Positions 42,917-51,856 of a stretch of 64,000 nucleotides of DNA are shown here, one piece after another. Source of the stretch: ZC4RG29 sp964521255 (GTDB lineage Bacteria > Bacteroidota > Bacteroidia > Cytophagales > Cyclobacteriaceae); assembly GCA_964521255.1 (NCBI GenBank), contig CAZFRM010000010.1, forward strand, positions 62,001 to 126,000, read 5' to 3'. The position numbers were made by a program, and so were the translations under genes. Under the pieces are notes generated by a model. That model saw nothing but the letters and a program-made list of their open reading frames with translations, searched no databases and was not told where the DNA came from. Position 1 is the first letter of the stretch, and each line of letters begins with the position of its first letter.

Positions 42917-43696
42917 ATGAGTAAACCCTTAATTCTGGTCTCTAATGATGATGGGATCACTTCTAAAGGCATTCGCACTTTGGTTAACGTAATGAAAGAG
43001 ATCGGTGATGTTTTGGTGGTTGCCCCGGATGGACCTCAGTCAGGAATGGGTCACGCGATTACAGTGGGGGAGACCTTGCGCCTGGAAGAGACAACAATTT
43101 TTGAAGGTGTGCGTGCCTTTGAGTGTTCAGGAACGCCGGCTGATTGTGTTAAGATCGCCCGTCATTTTGTGTTGAAAGATCATCGTGAACCGGATATCAT
43201 TGTAAGTGGAGTTAATCACGGCAGTAACACCTCAATAAGCGTTTTATACTCGGGTACAATGTCTGCAGCAATTGAGGGAGCCATTGAAGGCACACCGGCT
43301 ATTGGCTTTTCTTTATGCGATTACTCACACAATGCAGATTTTTCTCACACCGAAGAATACCTAAGGAAGATAACCTTGCAAGTTCTGGAGAAAGGCTTGC
43401 CAAAAGGTGTGGCGCTTAATGTAAACTTCCCTCCAAAAAGATACGAATCAATCAAAGGCTTGCGTGTCTGCCGCCAGGCGAATGCAAAATGGGTGGAAGA
43501 TTTTGACCAGCGTTTTGACCCCAACGGCAGAAGATACTTCTGGATGGCCGGTAACTTTGTCAACTTCGATAAAGGTGAAGATAATGACGAATGGGCTATT
43601 GCCAATAACTATGTATCCGTAGTTCCCTGCCAGTTTGATTTGACAGCCCACTCAGCCATACCGGTGTTGAATGAGGATTGGGAGATATTGGGGTAG
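42917..43696 (+). CDS. surE: 5'/3'-nucleotidase SurE
   Basis: A 259-residue metal-dependent phosphatase that removes phosphate from nucleoside monophosphates. The N-terminal metal site is VSNDDGITSKGI (Asp pair near 10-11), followed by APDGPQSGMGHAIT, CSGTPADCVKI and VSGVNHGSNTSISVLYSGTMSAA with the conserved Asn. Length is usual. It is the last gene of a co-directional run that begins at the toxin-antitoxin pair and ends at the unusual island at 43764-45006. Confidence 0.95.
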   Translation: MSKPLILVSNDDGITSKGIRTLVNVMKEIGDVLVVAPDGPQSGMGHAITVGETLRLEETTIFEGVRAFECSGTPADCVKIARHFVLKDHREPDIIVSGVNHGSNTSISVLYSGTMSAAIEGAIEGTPAIGFSLCDYSHNADFSHTEEYLRKITLQVLEKGLPKGVALNVNFPPKRYESIKGLRVCRQANAKWVEDFDQRFDPNGRRYFWMAGNFVNFDKGEDNDEWAIANNYVSVVPCQFDLTAHSAIPVLNEDWEILG

Positions 43697-43763
43697 CGTT
43701 AATTGTAAGTCAACGAGTTATATATTGTCAACTATATCCTTTACGTGCGTGTGCCAACTATTA

Positions 43764-44099
43764 TTAGCATTTTATTCCTTCTGTCACAGTCCAGAGTATT
43801 TCTGTATATCCAGGAATTCTAAATTCAACTTTCCCTGACAGTAGATGGGTTTTTACTAAGTACACTTTAATACCTTTTTTCATTTGAACAATAACCCCAG
43901 CCTTTAATAGCTTTTCTATAGCCACATAATCTTTGTCAACCGAATATCTTACAACATCATCTAAATATTTTTCACTTGTCGCTGCAATGTATCCTTCTTT
44001 AGTATAGCAATCAGCAACTGTATTTGCTGTCAAATATGATGATGAGTCAACCCGCTGATTAAATATGGTCAGAGCGCAAAGTAGAATTAGTGTTTTCAT
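43764..44099 (-). CDS. Small secreted protein of unknown function
   Basis: A 111-residue protein with a signal peptide (about 1-19). The mature part has two Cys (near 31 and at the C-terminus), short beta strands and no recognised motif: DVVRYSVDKDYVAIEKLLKAG, GIKVYLVKTHLLSGKVEFRI. It is AT-rich and sits in an island with the gene at 44269-45006, in the same direction, separated by an attC-like hairpin region. This layout resembles gene cassettes, which often carry small proteins with no database match. Function unknown. Confidence 0.6.
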   Translation of the reverse strand: MKTLILLCALTIFNQRVDSSSYLTANTVADCYTKEGYIAATSEKYLDDVVRYSVDKDYVAIEKLLKAGVIVQMKKGIKVYLVKTHLLSGKVEFRIPGYTEILWTVTEGIKC

Positions 44100-44137
44100 T
44101 GTATACTTTTTTTGGGTTCAAACTATTTATTCTCTCT

Positions 44138-44274
44138 GTCCAACGTTTAGCTATGAAACGTATGCGTTTAAATACCTACGTCCCTGTCCCTACGTTGCAG
44201 ACGAAATTTAACAGCACGCACTTTACGAATCTACACTGCAGCACATGTTTTATAGCTTTTGTGTGCCGTTAAAT
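44138..44274 (-). other. attC-like recombination-site region between two cassette-like genes
   Basis: Two imperfect hairpins: GTCCAACGT (44138-44146) with ACGTTGCAGAC (44192-44202), pairing around a 2-base bulge; and ATTTAAC-A-GCACGCAC (44206-44221) with GTGTGCC-GTTAAAT (44261-44274). ATTTAAC and GTCCAAC fit RYYYAAC and GTTAAAT fits GTTRRRY, the outer boxes of integron attC sites. The stop codon of the gene at 44269 is inside the last box, as is usual for cassettes. No integrase gene is in the window. Confidence 0.5.
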
Positions 44275-45006
44275 TCGTGAAAGCTCTTTGTCAATATAGT
44301 TCTCAATCTGATTCAACGATAATTTATTGAATGGTCTTTGATACTGTCTTTCAATGTCAATTTTTGAAAAACGGATTATTGATTTAAGATGAGAGTTTCG
44401 CTTATCGAATTCCGCAATGTCTCGAATGGTGTCAAAGTAAGCCCTTTGTGCAATTCTGCCTCCTAGGAATGGAAAATCCTGCTTCGGTTCTACATATCCA
44501 TTCCCTTCCTTGCTATATTTCAGAATAATATTTTGAAATTCCTGAAAACTACCAATAATTTCGCCAGAATGATATTTAACTCTATTCTTCTTGAGCATTC
44601 TATTTTGATAGTCTATATCATTGCAAAAAGAAATATACTTAGTCCAAAAGTCAGGCTTATACCATTGTTTTATTCCGAGTAAAGCTTCTCTTCTGAAAAA
44701 GTTAAAATGCTGTTCCTCGTCAAACTCTATTAGCCTTGACTCTAAAAGAGGATGGTCAATAATCATCAAGTCCAAATATTGATATAAGCCTCCATTGGAA
44801 AAGTGGTAACTGCATTTTAGTTTCTTAGTTAAAAGATGCAAATTATTTTGGATACTCTCGTCTGTTTGAAATAATCTAAAATCTTTATCAATAAAAAGGT
44901 GGTCTTTTGATATTGGTTTAGCAAGTTTATGAGACAATAGATATTTGTCTGATAAAACATTTGATATGGCCTTCAGAAATATTATCTCGTCTTTTCTGGT
45001 CTTCAT
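44269..45006 (-). CDS. Orphan protein with PD-(D/E)XK-like motif
   Basis: A 245-residue AT-rich gene of unknown family. The block LLESRLIEFDEEQHFNF near 87-103 resembles the core of many PD-(D/E)XK nucleases (IEFDGEQHF types), and a later FLGGRIAQRAYFDTIRDIAEF (near 180-200) would fit the helix and strand that follow, but the catalytic set is not complete to my eye. No transmembrane segment or leader. Its stop codon lies in an attC-like box, so it may be a mobile gene cassette. Alternative: a restriction- or repair-type endonuclease fragment. No methyltransferase gene is nearby. Confidence 0.5.
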   Translation of the reverse strand: MKTRKDEIIFLKAISNVLSDKYLLSHKLAKPISKDHLFIDKDFRLFQTDESIQNNLHLLTKKLKCSYHFSNGGLYQYLDLMIIDHPLLESRLIEFDEEQHFNFFRREALLGIKQWYKPDFWTKYISFCNDIDYQNRMLKKNRVKYHSGEIIGSFQEFQNIILKYSKEGNGYVEPKQDFPFLGGRIAQRAYFDTIRDIAEFDKRNSHLKSIIRFSKIDIERQYQRPFNKLSLNQIENYIDKELSRI

Positions 45007-45080
45007 ATTAATGGCCTACAGCAACCGCACATGCCTATTGCAGATATATCCTTTTATCTCTTATGATAATAAGACCGATA

Positions 45081-46877
45081 CTATAAACCGGCAGCAGCTC
45101 CTCCACTTTTCAAAGAACCTATCCAGCGCTCAATCTTATCCTCTAAAATATTTAAAGGTAAGCTTCCTGAATCAAGTATTTGATCATGGAATTCAGCAAT
45201 GACAAACTTGTCGCCGAGTTCATTCTCAGCTTTCGTTCGTAATGCACGAATCTTGAGTTGACCAACTTTGTAGGAAAGGGCCTGTGCCGGAAGTGCCATG
45301 TAGCGTTCAATCTCAGCAATAACTGACGCTTCCGTATCAGCTTCATGATCGAGTGAATATTGAATGGCTTGCTCGCGCGTCCAGCCTTGAGTATGTATAC
45401 CAGCGTCTACTACCAAACGAATTGCACGATGCATTTCTCCGCTTAACATTCCGAAGTATTGATAGGGATCAGTATAAAGTCCGAGTTCTTTTCCTAATGA
45501 TTCGGTATAGAGCGCCCATCCTTCAACATACGCAGAGTTGTACATCAATTTTCTGAATTTGGGTAACGCTGTATTTTCTTGCATGAGGGATATCTGGTAG
45601 TGATGTCCCGGTATTGCTTCATGCAGGAAAAGACCTTCGTCAGAAAGTGTGTTATATTTTTTTGCATCAGGTACCGGAACATAAAATACGCCCGGCCTTG
45701 TTCCGTCAAGCGAGCCAGGATTATATTCTGCGCTGGCAGATGCCTCACGGAAAGCTTCTGTTCTTTTTACCTCAAATCCCGTTTTAGGTTTTTTGTTGAA
45801 TAGCTTTTCAAGATTAGGTTTCATGCGCTCATGAATCGCGTTGAAATTAGCGATCACTTGTTCAGCGCTGGTAAAGGGCAACAATTCTTTCTTTGTGCGA
45901 AGATGAATAAAGAATTCTTTCAGATCACCCTTGAAACCTACCTGTTCCTTAACAGCTTCCATTTCATTAGTAATGCGTTCCACTTCACGCTTACCCAGTT
46001 CAAAAATTTCTTCAGCTGATGAATTGGTAGTTGTATAAACTTTTATCAGGTGATTATAGTATTCTCTTCCGTTCGGTATGGCCGAGATGCCGGAAGTTTC
46101 ACGGCATGCGGGAATATATTCTTTCGCCAGGAAATCACTTATTTTTTTATGCGCGGGAATAATTTTACTGCTAATGGTTTCGGCATAGGCTTTTGTAAGC
46201 CGGGCTTTATCTTCTATTGAAAAGTCATCAGGGAATTTTTTTACAGGAGAATAGAATAAGTGTTTCTCCACTGGTCCGTGGTCAAAATCTTTTATTTGAG
46301 GAAGAGCTTTCTGTGCCAGCGGTTTTGGAAGTACATATCCTTCTTTTATTCCTTTTTTCATGTTGACCACTGCTGTATCACACCATTGGGTGTAGTCATC
46401 CAATCGTTTTAACCAGTCCTCATAATCTTTCACTGTTTTAAAGGGTTGGAGGCTGCTTCCACTGGCAAGCTGTCCAATCAATAATGGGGTTGACCAAAAT
46501 TGATTAAGAGGTAAAAGGTAATCTTTGAAATTAAGGGAAGCCAGTTGTATATCACATTCGCGCAAAAGAAAATCATAACTCAGTTTTTGGTTTTCTGTTA
46601 TTGAATTCCTGTCGAACCCTTCCAGCTTTTCCCGATAGGTCATATAAAATGCTTTAACGGCCTGCCGGTATTCAGCAGTTAAGTCATTGGGTAATGTATC
46701 GTTGTAGCGATTGTCCCCGGCAACAGTAGCTTCCATCGGCATAAGCTTAAACCGGTCTTCGCCAAATAAGGTAAGAAGGCTGTCAAAGGCAGAGCTCTGG
46801 TCAATATTTGTCTCTTTTTTTGATGACGTGCAGGCTAACATAAGTACTAAAGACATCAATGGTAAAATTGACTTCAT
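45081..46877 (-). CDS. DUF885 family lipoprotein (probable metallopeptidase-like)
   Basis: A 598-residue protein from ATG 46877, chosen because MKSILPLMSLVLMLACTS then gives a clean lipobox (Cys near 16); the longer frame adds 15 odd residues. The DUF885 chain is almost entirely helical. HEAIPGHHYQ near 424-433 carries the His/Glu motif of this family, similar to the M32/M2-like peptidase zinc site, and YVEGWALYTESLGKELG follows, with the second Glu. The function is thought to be hydrolysis of peptides in the periplasm; substrate unknown. It stands alone. Confidence 0.85.
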   Translation of the reverse strand: MKSILPLMSLVLMLACTSSKKETNIDQSSAFDSLLTLFGEDRFKLMPMEATVAGDNRYNDTLPNDLTAEYRQAVKAFYMTYREKLEGFDRNSITENQKLSYDFLLRECDIQLASLNFKDYLLPLNQFWSTPLLIGQLASGSSLQPFKTVKDYEDWLKRLDDYTQWCDTAVVNMKKGIKEGYVLPKPLAQKALPQIKDFDHGPVEKHLFYSPVKKFPDDFSIEDKARLTKAYAETISSKIIPAHKKISDFLAKEYIPACRETSGISAIPNGREYYNHLIKVYTTTNSSAEEIFELGKREVERITNEMEAVKEQVGFKGDLKEFFIHLRTKKELLPFTSAEQVIANFNAIHERMKPNLEKLFNKKPKTGFEVKRTEAFREASASAEYNPGSLDGTRPGVFYVPVPDAKKYNTLSDEGLFLHEAIPGHHYQISLMQENTALPKFRKLMYNSAYVEGWALYTESLGKELGLYTDPYQYFGMLSGEMHRAIRLVVDAGIHTQGWTREQAIQYSLDHEADTEASVIAEIERYMALPAQALSYKVGQLKIRALRTKAENELGDKFVIAEFHDQILDSGSLPLNILEDKIERWIGSLKSGGAAAGL

Positions 46878-47096
46878 AAGAATGAGTTTATTATGTTTAA
46901 GTGAAACGTTTAGGTTTGGCAATATGCATTTGTATTTTGAAGATTCAAAGATTCATTCTTATGTATGGAGGTTATCCCCCATGCAACGTGAAAAGAGTTT
47001 ACAAAACAAGGCAAGAGGAAGAGATGTGAATGGATACGTAAAAGTTTTAGCCTTGTTGAGTATAGATTGACTACGATTTACTTCCAGCAATGTTGA

Positions 47097-47129
47097 TTTG
47101 AAACCATTTGATTATTCCTATTACATTTG
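47097..47129 (+). promoter_or_regulatory. Promoter TTTG-N21-TACATTTG
   Basis: TTTG at 47097-47100 and a perfect TAnnTTTG (TACATTTG, 47122-47129) at near-consensus spacing, 28 bases before ATG 47158. Confidence 0.6.
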
Positions 47130-47135
47130 AATGAT

Positions 47136-47149
47136 CCGGTAGATACCGG
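47136..47149. promoter_or_regulatory. 14-bp palindrome CCGGTAGATACCGG
   Basis: Perfect 6-bp arms with a 2-base centre, between the -7 box and the start codon of the FAD oxidoreductase. Its position suits an operator or a leader hairpin. Confidence 0.4.
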
Positions 47150-47157
47150 TAAGCGCT

Positions 47158-48399
47158 ATGAAAAATGATGTAGTAACAACAGATGAACAATTTGATATCA
47201 TTATAGTTGGTGCAGGACCGGCGGGATCCGCCTGTGCCTTGTCATTATCCAATTTGGAAATAAAAGTTTTGCTTATTGATAAAGCAAAATTTCCTCGGGA
47301 TAAGATTTGCGGGGATGCCTTAAGCCTCGATGTAATTAATCAATTGCCTAAACTTTCCGGAAAACTTTTGCTTGACTTTGAGAAGTGCACTATGAAGATG
47401 CCATCTTCGGGCGTAAGATTATTTTCTCCTGATCTCACCTGTATTGATTTACCGTTCATGTACAATGGTGAAAAGAAGAATGGATATGTTCTGGCCCGAC
47501 AAGATTTTGATAATTTACTTTTCGAGACAATCAAAGAATCCTCAAATATTCATGTAAAAGAAAATTGTGAGGTGCGCGGTGTGAAACCAATTGATAATGG
47601 CGTTCAGGTTTTTACTAATCAGGGAAATTACAAAGCAAAAATGATCGTTGGGGCTGATGGTGCAAATTCAGTTGTGAATCATTTGGTGGGAAACAAAGCT
47701 ATTGATCGTGATCATCATAGCGCCGGATTGCGAGTTTATTATCAGGGTGTTCACCATTTTCATAGTGAAAATTTTGTTGAGCTGTATTTTTTTAATGACA
47801 TACTTCCGGGCTATCTCTGGGTTTTTCCAATGAAGGAAAACAAAGCCAATGTAGGAATCGGTATGTTGTCTTCAGGGGTATCGAAAAAGCGGATCAATCT
47901 GAAAAATACACTACATTCATTACTTTCAACTCATCCTGTTTTAAAAGAGCGATTTAAAGATGCTCGTCCAATGGAAAATGTTAAGGGTCATGGATTGCCA
48001 CTTGGGTCTAAGAGACGGAAAATATCCGGTGAACGTTTTTTGTTATTAGGTGATGCCGCAGGACTTATTGATCCCTTTACAGGGGAAGGTATTGGCAATG
48101 CCATTCGAAGCGGGAGAGTGGCGGCTGAACATATCAATAGATGTTTTAAGGCTAACGATTTTTCTGCAAGATTTAATAAGGCCTATGAAAATGAAATATA
48201 CAAGAGGATGCAAAAGGAATTTCGTATGAGCAGGGTTTTACAAAAACTTTGCAGATATCCGAGGCTGTTTAATTTTATTTTCCATAAAGCTAAGCGTAAC
48301 CCACAGTGGCAGAACTTTCTTACCCAGGCGCTTTCCGATGTTGATCAGAAAAAGCAATTTATTAACCCCTTATTTTATTATCGATTGTTGCTTGGATAA
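47158..48399 (+). CDS. FAD-dependent oxidoreductase (geranylgeranyl reductase-like)
   Basis: A 413-residue flavoprotein. The N-terminal dinucleotide fold is DIIIVGAGPAGSACALSL (near 13-30), followed by KFPRDKICGDALS, the conserved motif of geranylgeranyl-reductase-type enzymes, then IVGADGANSVV (near 164-174) and GDAAGLIDPFTGEGIGNAIRSG (near 299-320), the second FAD-binding block. Members reduce polyprenyl or tryptophan-derived compounds or halogenate; here no pathway neighbours are visible, so the substrate is unknown. The enzyme is cytosolic. A good promoter and a palindrome lie upstream. Confidence 0.85.
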   Translation: MKNDVVTTDEQFDIIIVGAGPAGSACALSLSNLEIKVLLIDKAKFPRDKICGDALSLDVINQLPKLSGKLLLDFEKCTMKMPSSGVRLFSPDLTCIDLPFMYNGEKKNGYVLARQDFDNLLFETIKESSNIHVKENCEVRGVKPIDNGVQVFTNQGNYKAKMIVGADGANSVVNHLVGNKAIDRDHHSAGLRVYYQGVHHFHSENFVELYFFNDILPGYLWVFPMKENKANVGIGMLSSGVSKKRINLKNTLHSLLSTHPVLKERFKDARPMENVKGHGLPLGSKRRKISGERFLLLGDAAGLIDPFTGEGIGNAIRSGRVAAEHINRCFKANDFSARFNKAYENEIYKRMQKEFRMSRVLQKLCRYPRLFNFIFHKAKRNPQWQNFLTQALSDVDQKKQFINPLFYYRLLLG

Positions 48400-48471
48400 G
48401 CATACCAGAAGGAGCAGGACATTATCAAGTCCGGGTTAGTTTATAATTATAGAATATTTTATTGTCAATTT

Positions 48472-48786
48472 ATGAAACGAGTTGCTTTTAAGATGAAGCT
48501 TAAGCCTGGCTTTGAAGATGAGTACAAGCGAAGGCATGACCATATCTGGCCGGAATTGAAGAAGCTATTAAATGATGCCGGTATTTATGATTATACTATT
48601 TTCCTGGATGACGAGACAAATACCCTTTTTGCTGTTCAAAAAAGTAAAGAAGAAAAAGGCTCTCAGGACTTAGGTAAAACTGAAATTGTTCAACGATGGT
48701 GGAAATATATGGCTGATATCATGGAAACAAACCCGGATCATTCACCAGTCTCCATTCCTTTAAAAGAAGTTTTTCATCTTGAATAA
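48472..48786 (+). CDS. rhaM: L-rhamnose mutarotase
   Basis: A 104-residue enzyme that interconverts alpha- and beta-L-rhamnose. The family pattern is complete: FKMKLKPGFEDEYKRRHDHIWPEL at the start (His near 22), the strand TIFLDDETNTLFAV, and QRWWKYMADIMETNPD with the paired Trp. It overlaps or abuts the GH106 gene directly downstream: rhamnose released by that enzyme would be its substrate after uptake. No rhaA/B/D genes lie in the window. Confidence 0.92.
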   Translation: MKRVAFKMKLKPGFEDEYKRRHDHIWPELKKLLNDAGIYDYTIFLDDETNTLFAVQKSKEEKGSQDLGKTEIVQRWWKYMADIMETNPDHSPVSIPLKEVFHLE

Positions 48787-48793
48787 ATTTTTC

Positions 48794-51766
48794 ATGCAAC
48801 TGCTTTATATAATCGCTACGAGAAATGGTCTCTCATTATTCTTCCTCTGTGTTGTACTACTTACAACCCCTTCATGTGACAATGCAGATCAGGATAAAAT
48901 TTCATGGCCTGAGATCACAAAAGAATCTAAACCCTGGACACGATGGTGGTGGCAGGGAAGCGCTGTTACAAAAGCGGGAATAACGTATGAACTGGAGGCT
49001 TTTAAAAAAGCAGGCCTCGGTGGAGTTGAGATCACACCAATTTATGGTGTCTACGGAAGTGAAGATAAATTCATACAGTACCTGTCACCTCAGTGGGTTG
49101 AAATGTTGGAGCATACATTAAAGGAAGCAGATCGTCTCGGACTGGGTGTAGATATGGCCACCGGAACAGGCTGGCCTTTTGGGGGACCGTGGGTGAGCGA
49201 TGAAGATGCCTGCCGTGATATGAACTATAAAGTATATGAGCTGAGTGAAGGACAATCTATCAAGGGCCCTATTAGCTTTCATCAGGAACCATTTATTCGA
49301 TCTGTGGGAATGCAGATTTATGAGACGCATGGCATCTACAAAGTAGAAGGGCAGGAGACAAAGGGCACCATCCAGGAACCGCTCTTGAAGGATACACAAA
49401 AGAAAATTACTATCAATGGTCTTGTAGAACCTGTGGAGGCTAATAAAAATTTGCAAGCTCTCGCACTCGATCAGGTTAAGTTTGATAAGCAACTTTCACC
49501 TGTAACCGTTATGGCTTATTCAGAAAGCGGAGAAACCATTAATCTTTCGGATAAAATAGATAAAAACCAAATGCTGAATTGGATTGCACCGAAAGGCAAA
49601 TGGAAGGTTTATGCAGTTTTTCCCGGTTGGCATGGTAAGATGGTTGAGCGAGCCGCGCCGGGTGGAGAAGGAAATGTGATTGATCATTTTTCAAAGAAAG
49701 CGCTGCAAAATTATTTACTGAAATTTGATGAAGCTTTTAAAGGTCGTGATATAAAACCTCTCCGTGCATTTTTTAATGATTCTTATGAAGTAGATGATGC
49801 CCGAGGAACAGCCAACTGGACACCTGACCTTTTTGAGGAATTCAAGAACAGGAGAGGCTATGATTTGCGTGAACACCTTCCTGCGCTTTTCGGACAGGCT
49901 GATCAGGAAAAAAATGAACGCGTTCTTTGTGACTATCGCGAGACGATTTCAGAATTGATTTATGACAACTTCACAACCGTTTGGAAAAATTGGAGTAACA
50001 GACAAGGCAAAATTGTTCGTAACCAGGCTCATGGTTCCCCTTCAAATATTTTGGATCTCTACTCGGAAGTAGATATACCAGAAATTGAAGGAACGGAAAT
50101 CCTGCGAATTAAAATGGCATCGTCAGCTTCAAATGTATCAGGCAAGAAACTCACCTCATCAGAATCTGCGACATGGTTGAATGAACATTTCCTTTCCAAT
50201 CTCTCCGATATAAAGGAATCCCTTGACCGGTTTATGGTAGGTGGTGTTAATCATACTTTCTACCACGGTACATGCTATTCACCGAAAGATGAACCTTGGC
50301 CGGGTTGGCTTTTTTATGCGGCCGTTCATCTTAATCCAAGGAATCCCATGTGGCAAGATTTCTCAACCTTAAATCAGTATGTATCACGGTGTCAATCCTT
50401 TTTACAAAGTGGAACGCCTGATAATGATATACTACTATATTATCCTGTATACGATCGCTTTTCAACACCTGGCCAGGAAATGATTGAGCACTTTGATGGG
50501 GTAGACCGGCAGTTTGAAGGAACAGCTTTTAAGGAGAACGCAGAAGAGATGGTAGCCAAAGGTTTCACATTTGATTATGTGTCGGACAAGCAGATCAGGA
50601 ATCTCAAAGTAGATGGTGATGAAATAAGAAGTTCACCGATATCATCCTATCGAACTATATTAATTCCTTCCTGCAAATACATTCCTTCGGAAACATTTAA
50701 ATCATTAATGATGCTGGTGAATGATGGTGCGACAGTTTTGATATACAATGATTTTCCATCAACTGTTTCAGGGTTTAGCGATTATAACATAAAGAAAGAT
50801 GAATATGCTAACCTGCTTAATGAAATTTCATTTACAACATCCAGCGTGGAAGGTGTTGAAGAAGCACATATTGGAAAAGGAAGATTTATAAGAAGCAATC
50901 ATCTTACAAAGTTGATTGAGGAAGCGGGTGTTAAACGTGAGCAATTAGTTGACAAAGGTTTGCAGTTCATTCGTAAGAAAAATGATGATGGAACTTTTTA
51001 TTTTATAACCAACTGGACTGATGCAAGAATTGACGGTTGGGTACCGTTATCAAGTAAAGAAAACAAATCAGTTTTGTTTGACCCGATGACAGGTAAAATG
51101 GGTGAAGCAAGAATGCAATCCGGTGATACCGGTACCTCAGTTTATTTGCAATTGGATAAAGGAGAATCCTTGATTGTCCAGGGATATGATGAAAACGTGA
51201 AGGTGAACTTATATGACTACAAAGAGCTCAAAGGGAATGGTGTTCAATTGAATGGAAAATGGAAACTAAGCTTTATACAAGGCGGACCAACGTTACCGGC
51301 GGCAATCGAAATGGATGCACTTACATCATGGACTAATTTTAGTAACGAGGAGTTGAAGAAGTTTTCCGGCACAGGCTCTTATGAAATTTCATTTGAGAAA
51401 CCTGATGGTGAATTCACCGGATGGTTGCTCGACCTTGGTGCTGTTCATGAAACGGCCCGTATATTTTTGAATGAAGATTCTTTAGCTACACTTATCGGAC
51501 CTACCTACCAGGTATACGTGGATCATTCTCTTCTTAAGGACGTCAACAAACTAAGAATTGAGGTATCAAACCTCATGGTTAATCGCATTGTGGACCTTGA
51601 GAAGCGTGGAGTTCTCTGGAAGAAATTTTATAATGTAAACTTTCCTGCAAGACTGGCTGAGAACCGGAAGAATGGCATATTTGATGCATCACAGTGGGGG
51701 TACTATGATTCGGGATTGATAGGGCCGATAGTGTTGCGCCCTTGTGAACAGAAGCCGTTCAATTAG
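48794..51766 (+). CDS. Alpha-L-rhamnosidase-like glycoside hydrolase family 106
   Basis: A 990-residue exported protein from ATG 48794; a TTG five codons earlier overlaps rhaM but is less likely. The leader ends LTTPSCDN (lipobox Cys near 28). The GH106 barrel begins with KPWTRWWWQGSAVTKAG and GLGGVEITPIYGVYG, followed by LGVDMATGTGWPFGGPWV, all conserved in this family, and ends in a galactose-binding-like domain (GSYEISFEKP, then DLGAVHETARIFLNED, about 870-960). Family members cleave L-rhamnose from pectin (rhamnogalacturonan) and plant glycosides. It forms a two-gene unit with rhaM. Confidence 0.92.
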   Translation: MQLLYIIATRNGLSLFFLCVVLLTTPSCDNADQDKISWPEITKESKPWTRWWWQGSAVTKAGITYELEAFKKAGLGGVEITPIYGVYGSEDKFIQYLSPQWVEMLEHTLKEADRLGLGVDMATGTGWPFGGPWVSDEDACRDMNYKVYELSEGQSIKGPISFHQEPFIRSVGMQIYETHGIYKVEGQETKGTIQEPLLKDTQKKITINGLVEPVEANKNLQALALDQVKFDKQLSPVTVMAYSESGETINLSDKIDKNQMLNWIAPKGKWKVYAVFPGWHGKMVERAAPGGEGNVIDHFSKKALQNYLLKFDEAFKGRDIKPLRAFFNDSYEVDDARGTANWTPDLFEEFKNRRGYDLREHLPALFGQADQEKNERVLCDYRETISELIYDNFTTVWKNWSNRQGKIVRNQAHGSPSNILDLYSEVDIPEIEGTEILRIKMASSASNVSGKKLTSSESATWLNEHFLSNLSDIKESLDRFMVGGVNHTFYHGTCYSPKDEPWPGWLFYAAVHLNPRNPMWQDFSTLNQYVSRCQSFLQSGTPDNDILLYYPVYDRFSTPGQEMIEHFDGVDRQFEGTAFKENAEEMVAKGFTFDYVSDKQIRNLKVDGDEIRSSPISSYRTILIPSCKYIPSETFKSLMMLVNDGATVLIYNDFPSTVSGFSDYNIKKDEYANLLNEISFTTSSVEGVEEAHIGKGRFIRSNHLTKLIEEAGVKREQLVDKGLQFIRKKNDDGTFYFITNWTDARIDGWVPLSSKENKSVLFDPMTGKMGEARMQSGDTGTSVYLQLDKGESLIVQGYDENVKVNLYDYKELKGNGVQLNGKWKLSFIQGGPTLPAAIEMDALTSWTNFSNEELKKFSGTGSYEISFEKPDGEFTGWLLDLGAVHETARIFLNEDSLATLIGPTYQVYVDHSLLKDVNKLRIEVSNLMVNRIVDLEKRGVLWKKFYNVNFPARLAENRKNGIFDASQWGYYDSGLIGPIVLRPCEQKPFN

Positions 51767-51785
51767 TTAATTTAGGCTGGAAATG

Positions 51786-51822
51786 ACAAATGAAGATGCC
51801 CAAACCGGGTACCTTCATTTGT
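51786..51822. terminator. Bidirectional hairpin between convergent genes
   Basis: ACAAATGAAG (51786-51795) and CTTCATTTGT (51813-51822) form a perfect 10-bp stem with an inner GCCC/GGGT pair. It separates the GH106 gene from the six-gene operon on the other strand. Confidence 0.7.
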
Positions 51823-51856
51823 TCAAAATCTTTTCCCGATTAAACTTTTAACCCCA

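Noticed and set aside
43697..43763. Complete second attC site next to surE
   Set aside because: Only the GTGTGCC heptamer matches; the outer boxes and paired arms are not convincing.
48779..48793. TTG start for the GH106 gene
   Set aside because: ATG 48794 gives a normal lipoprotein leader; TTG starts are rare.
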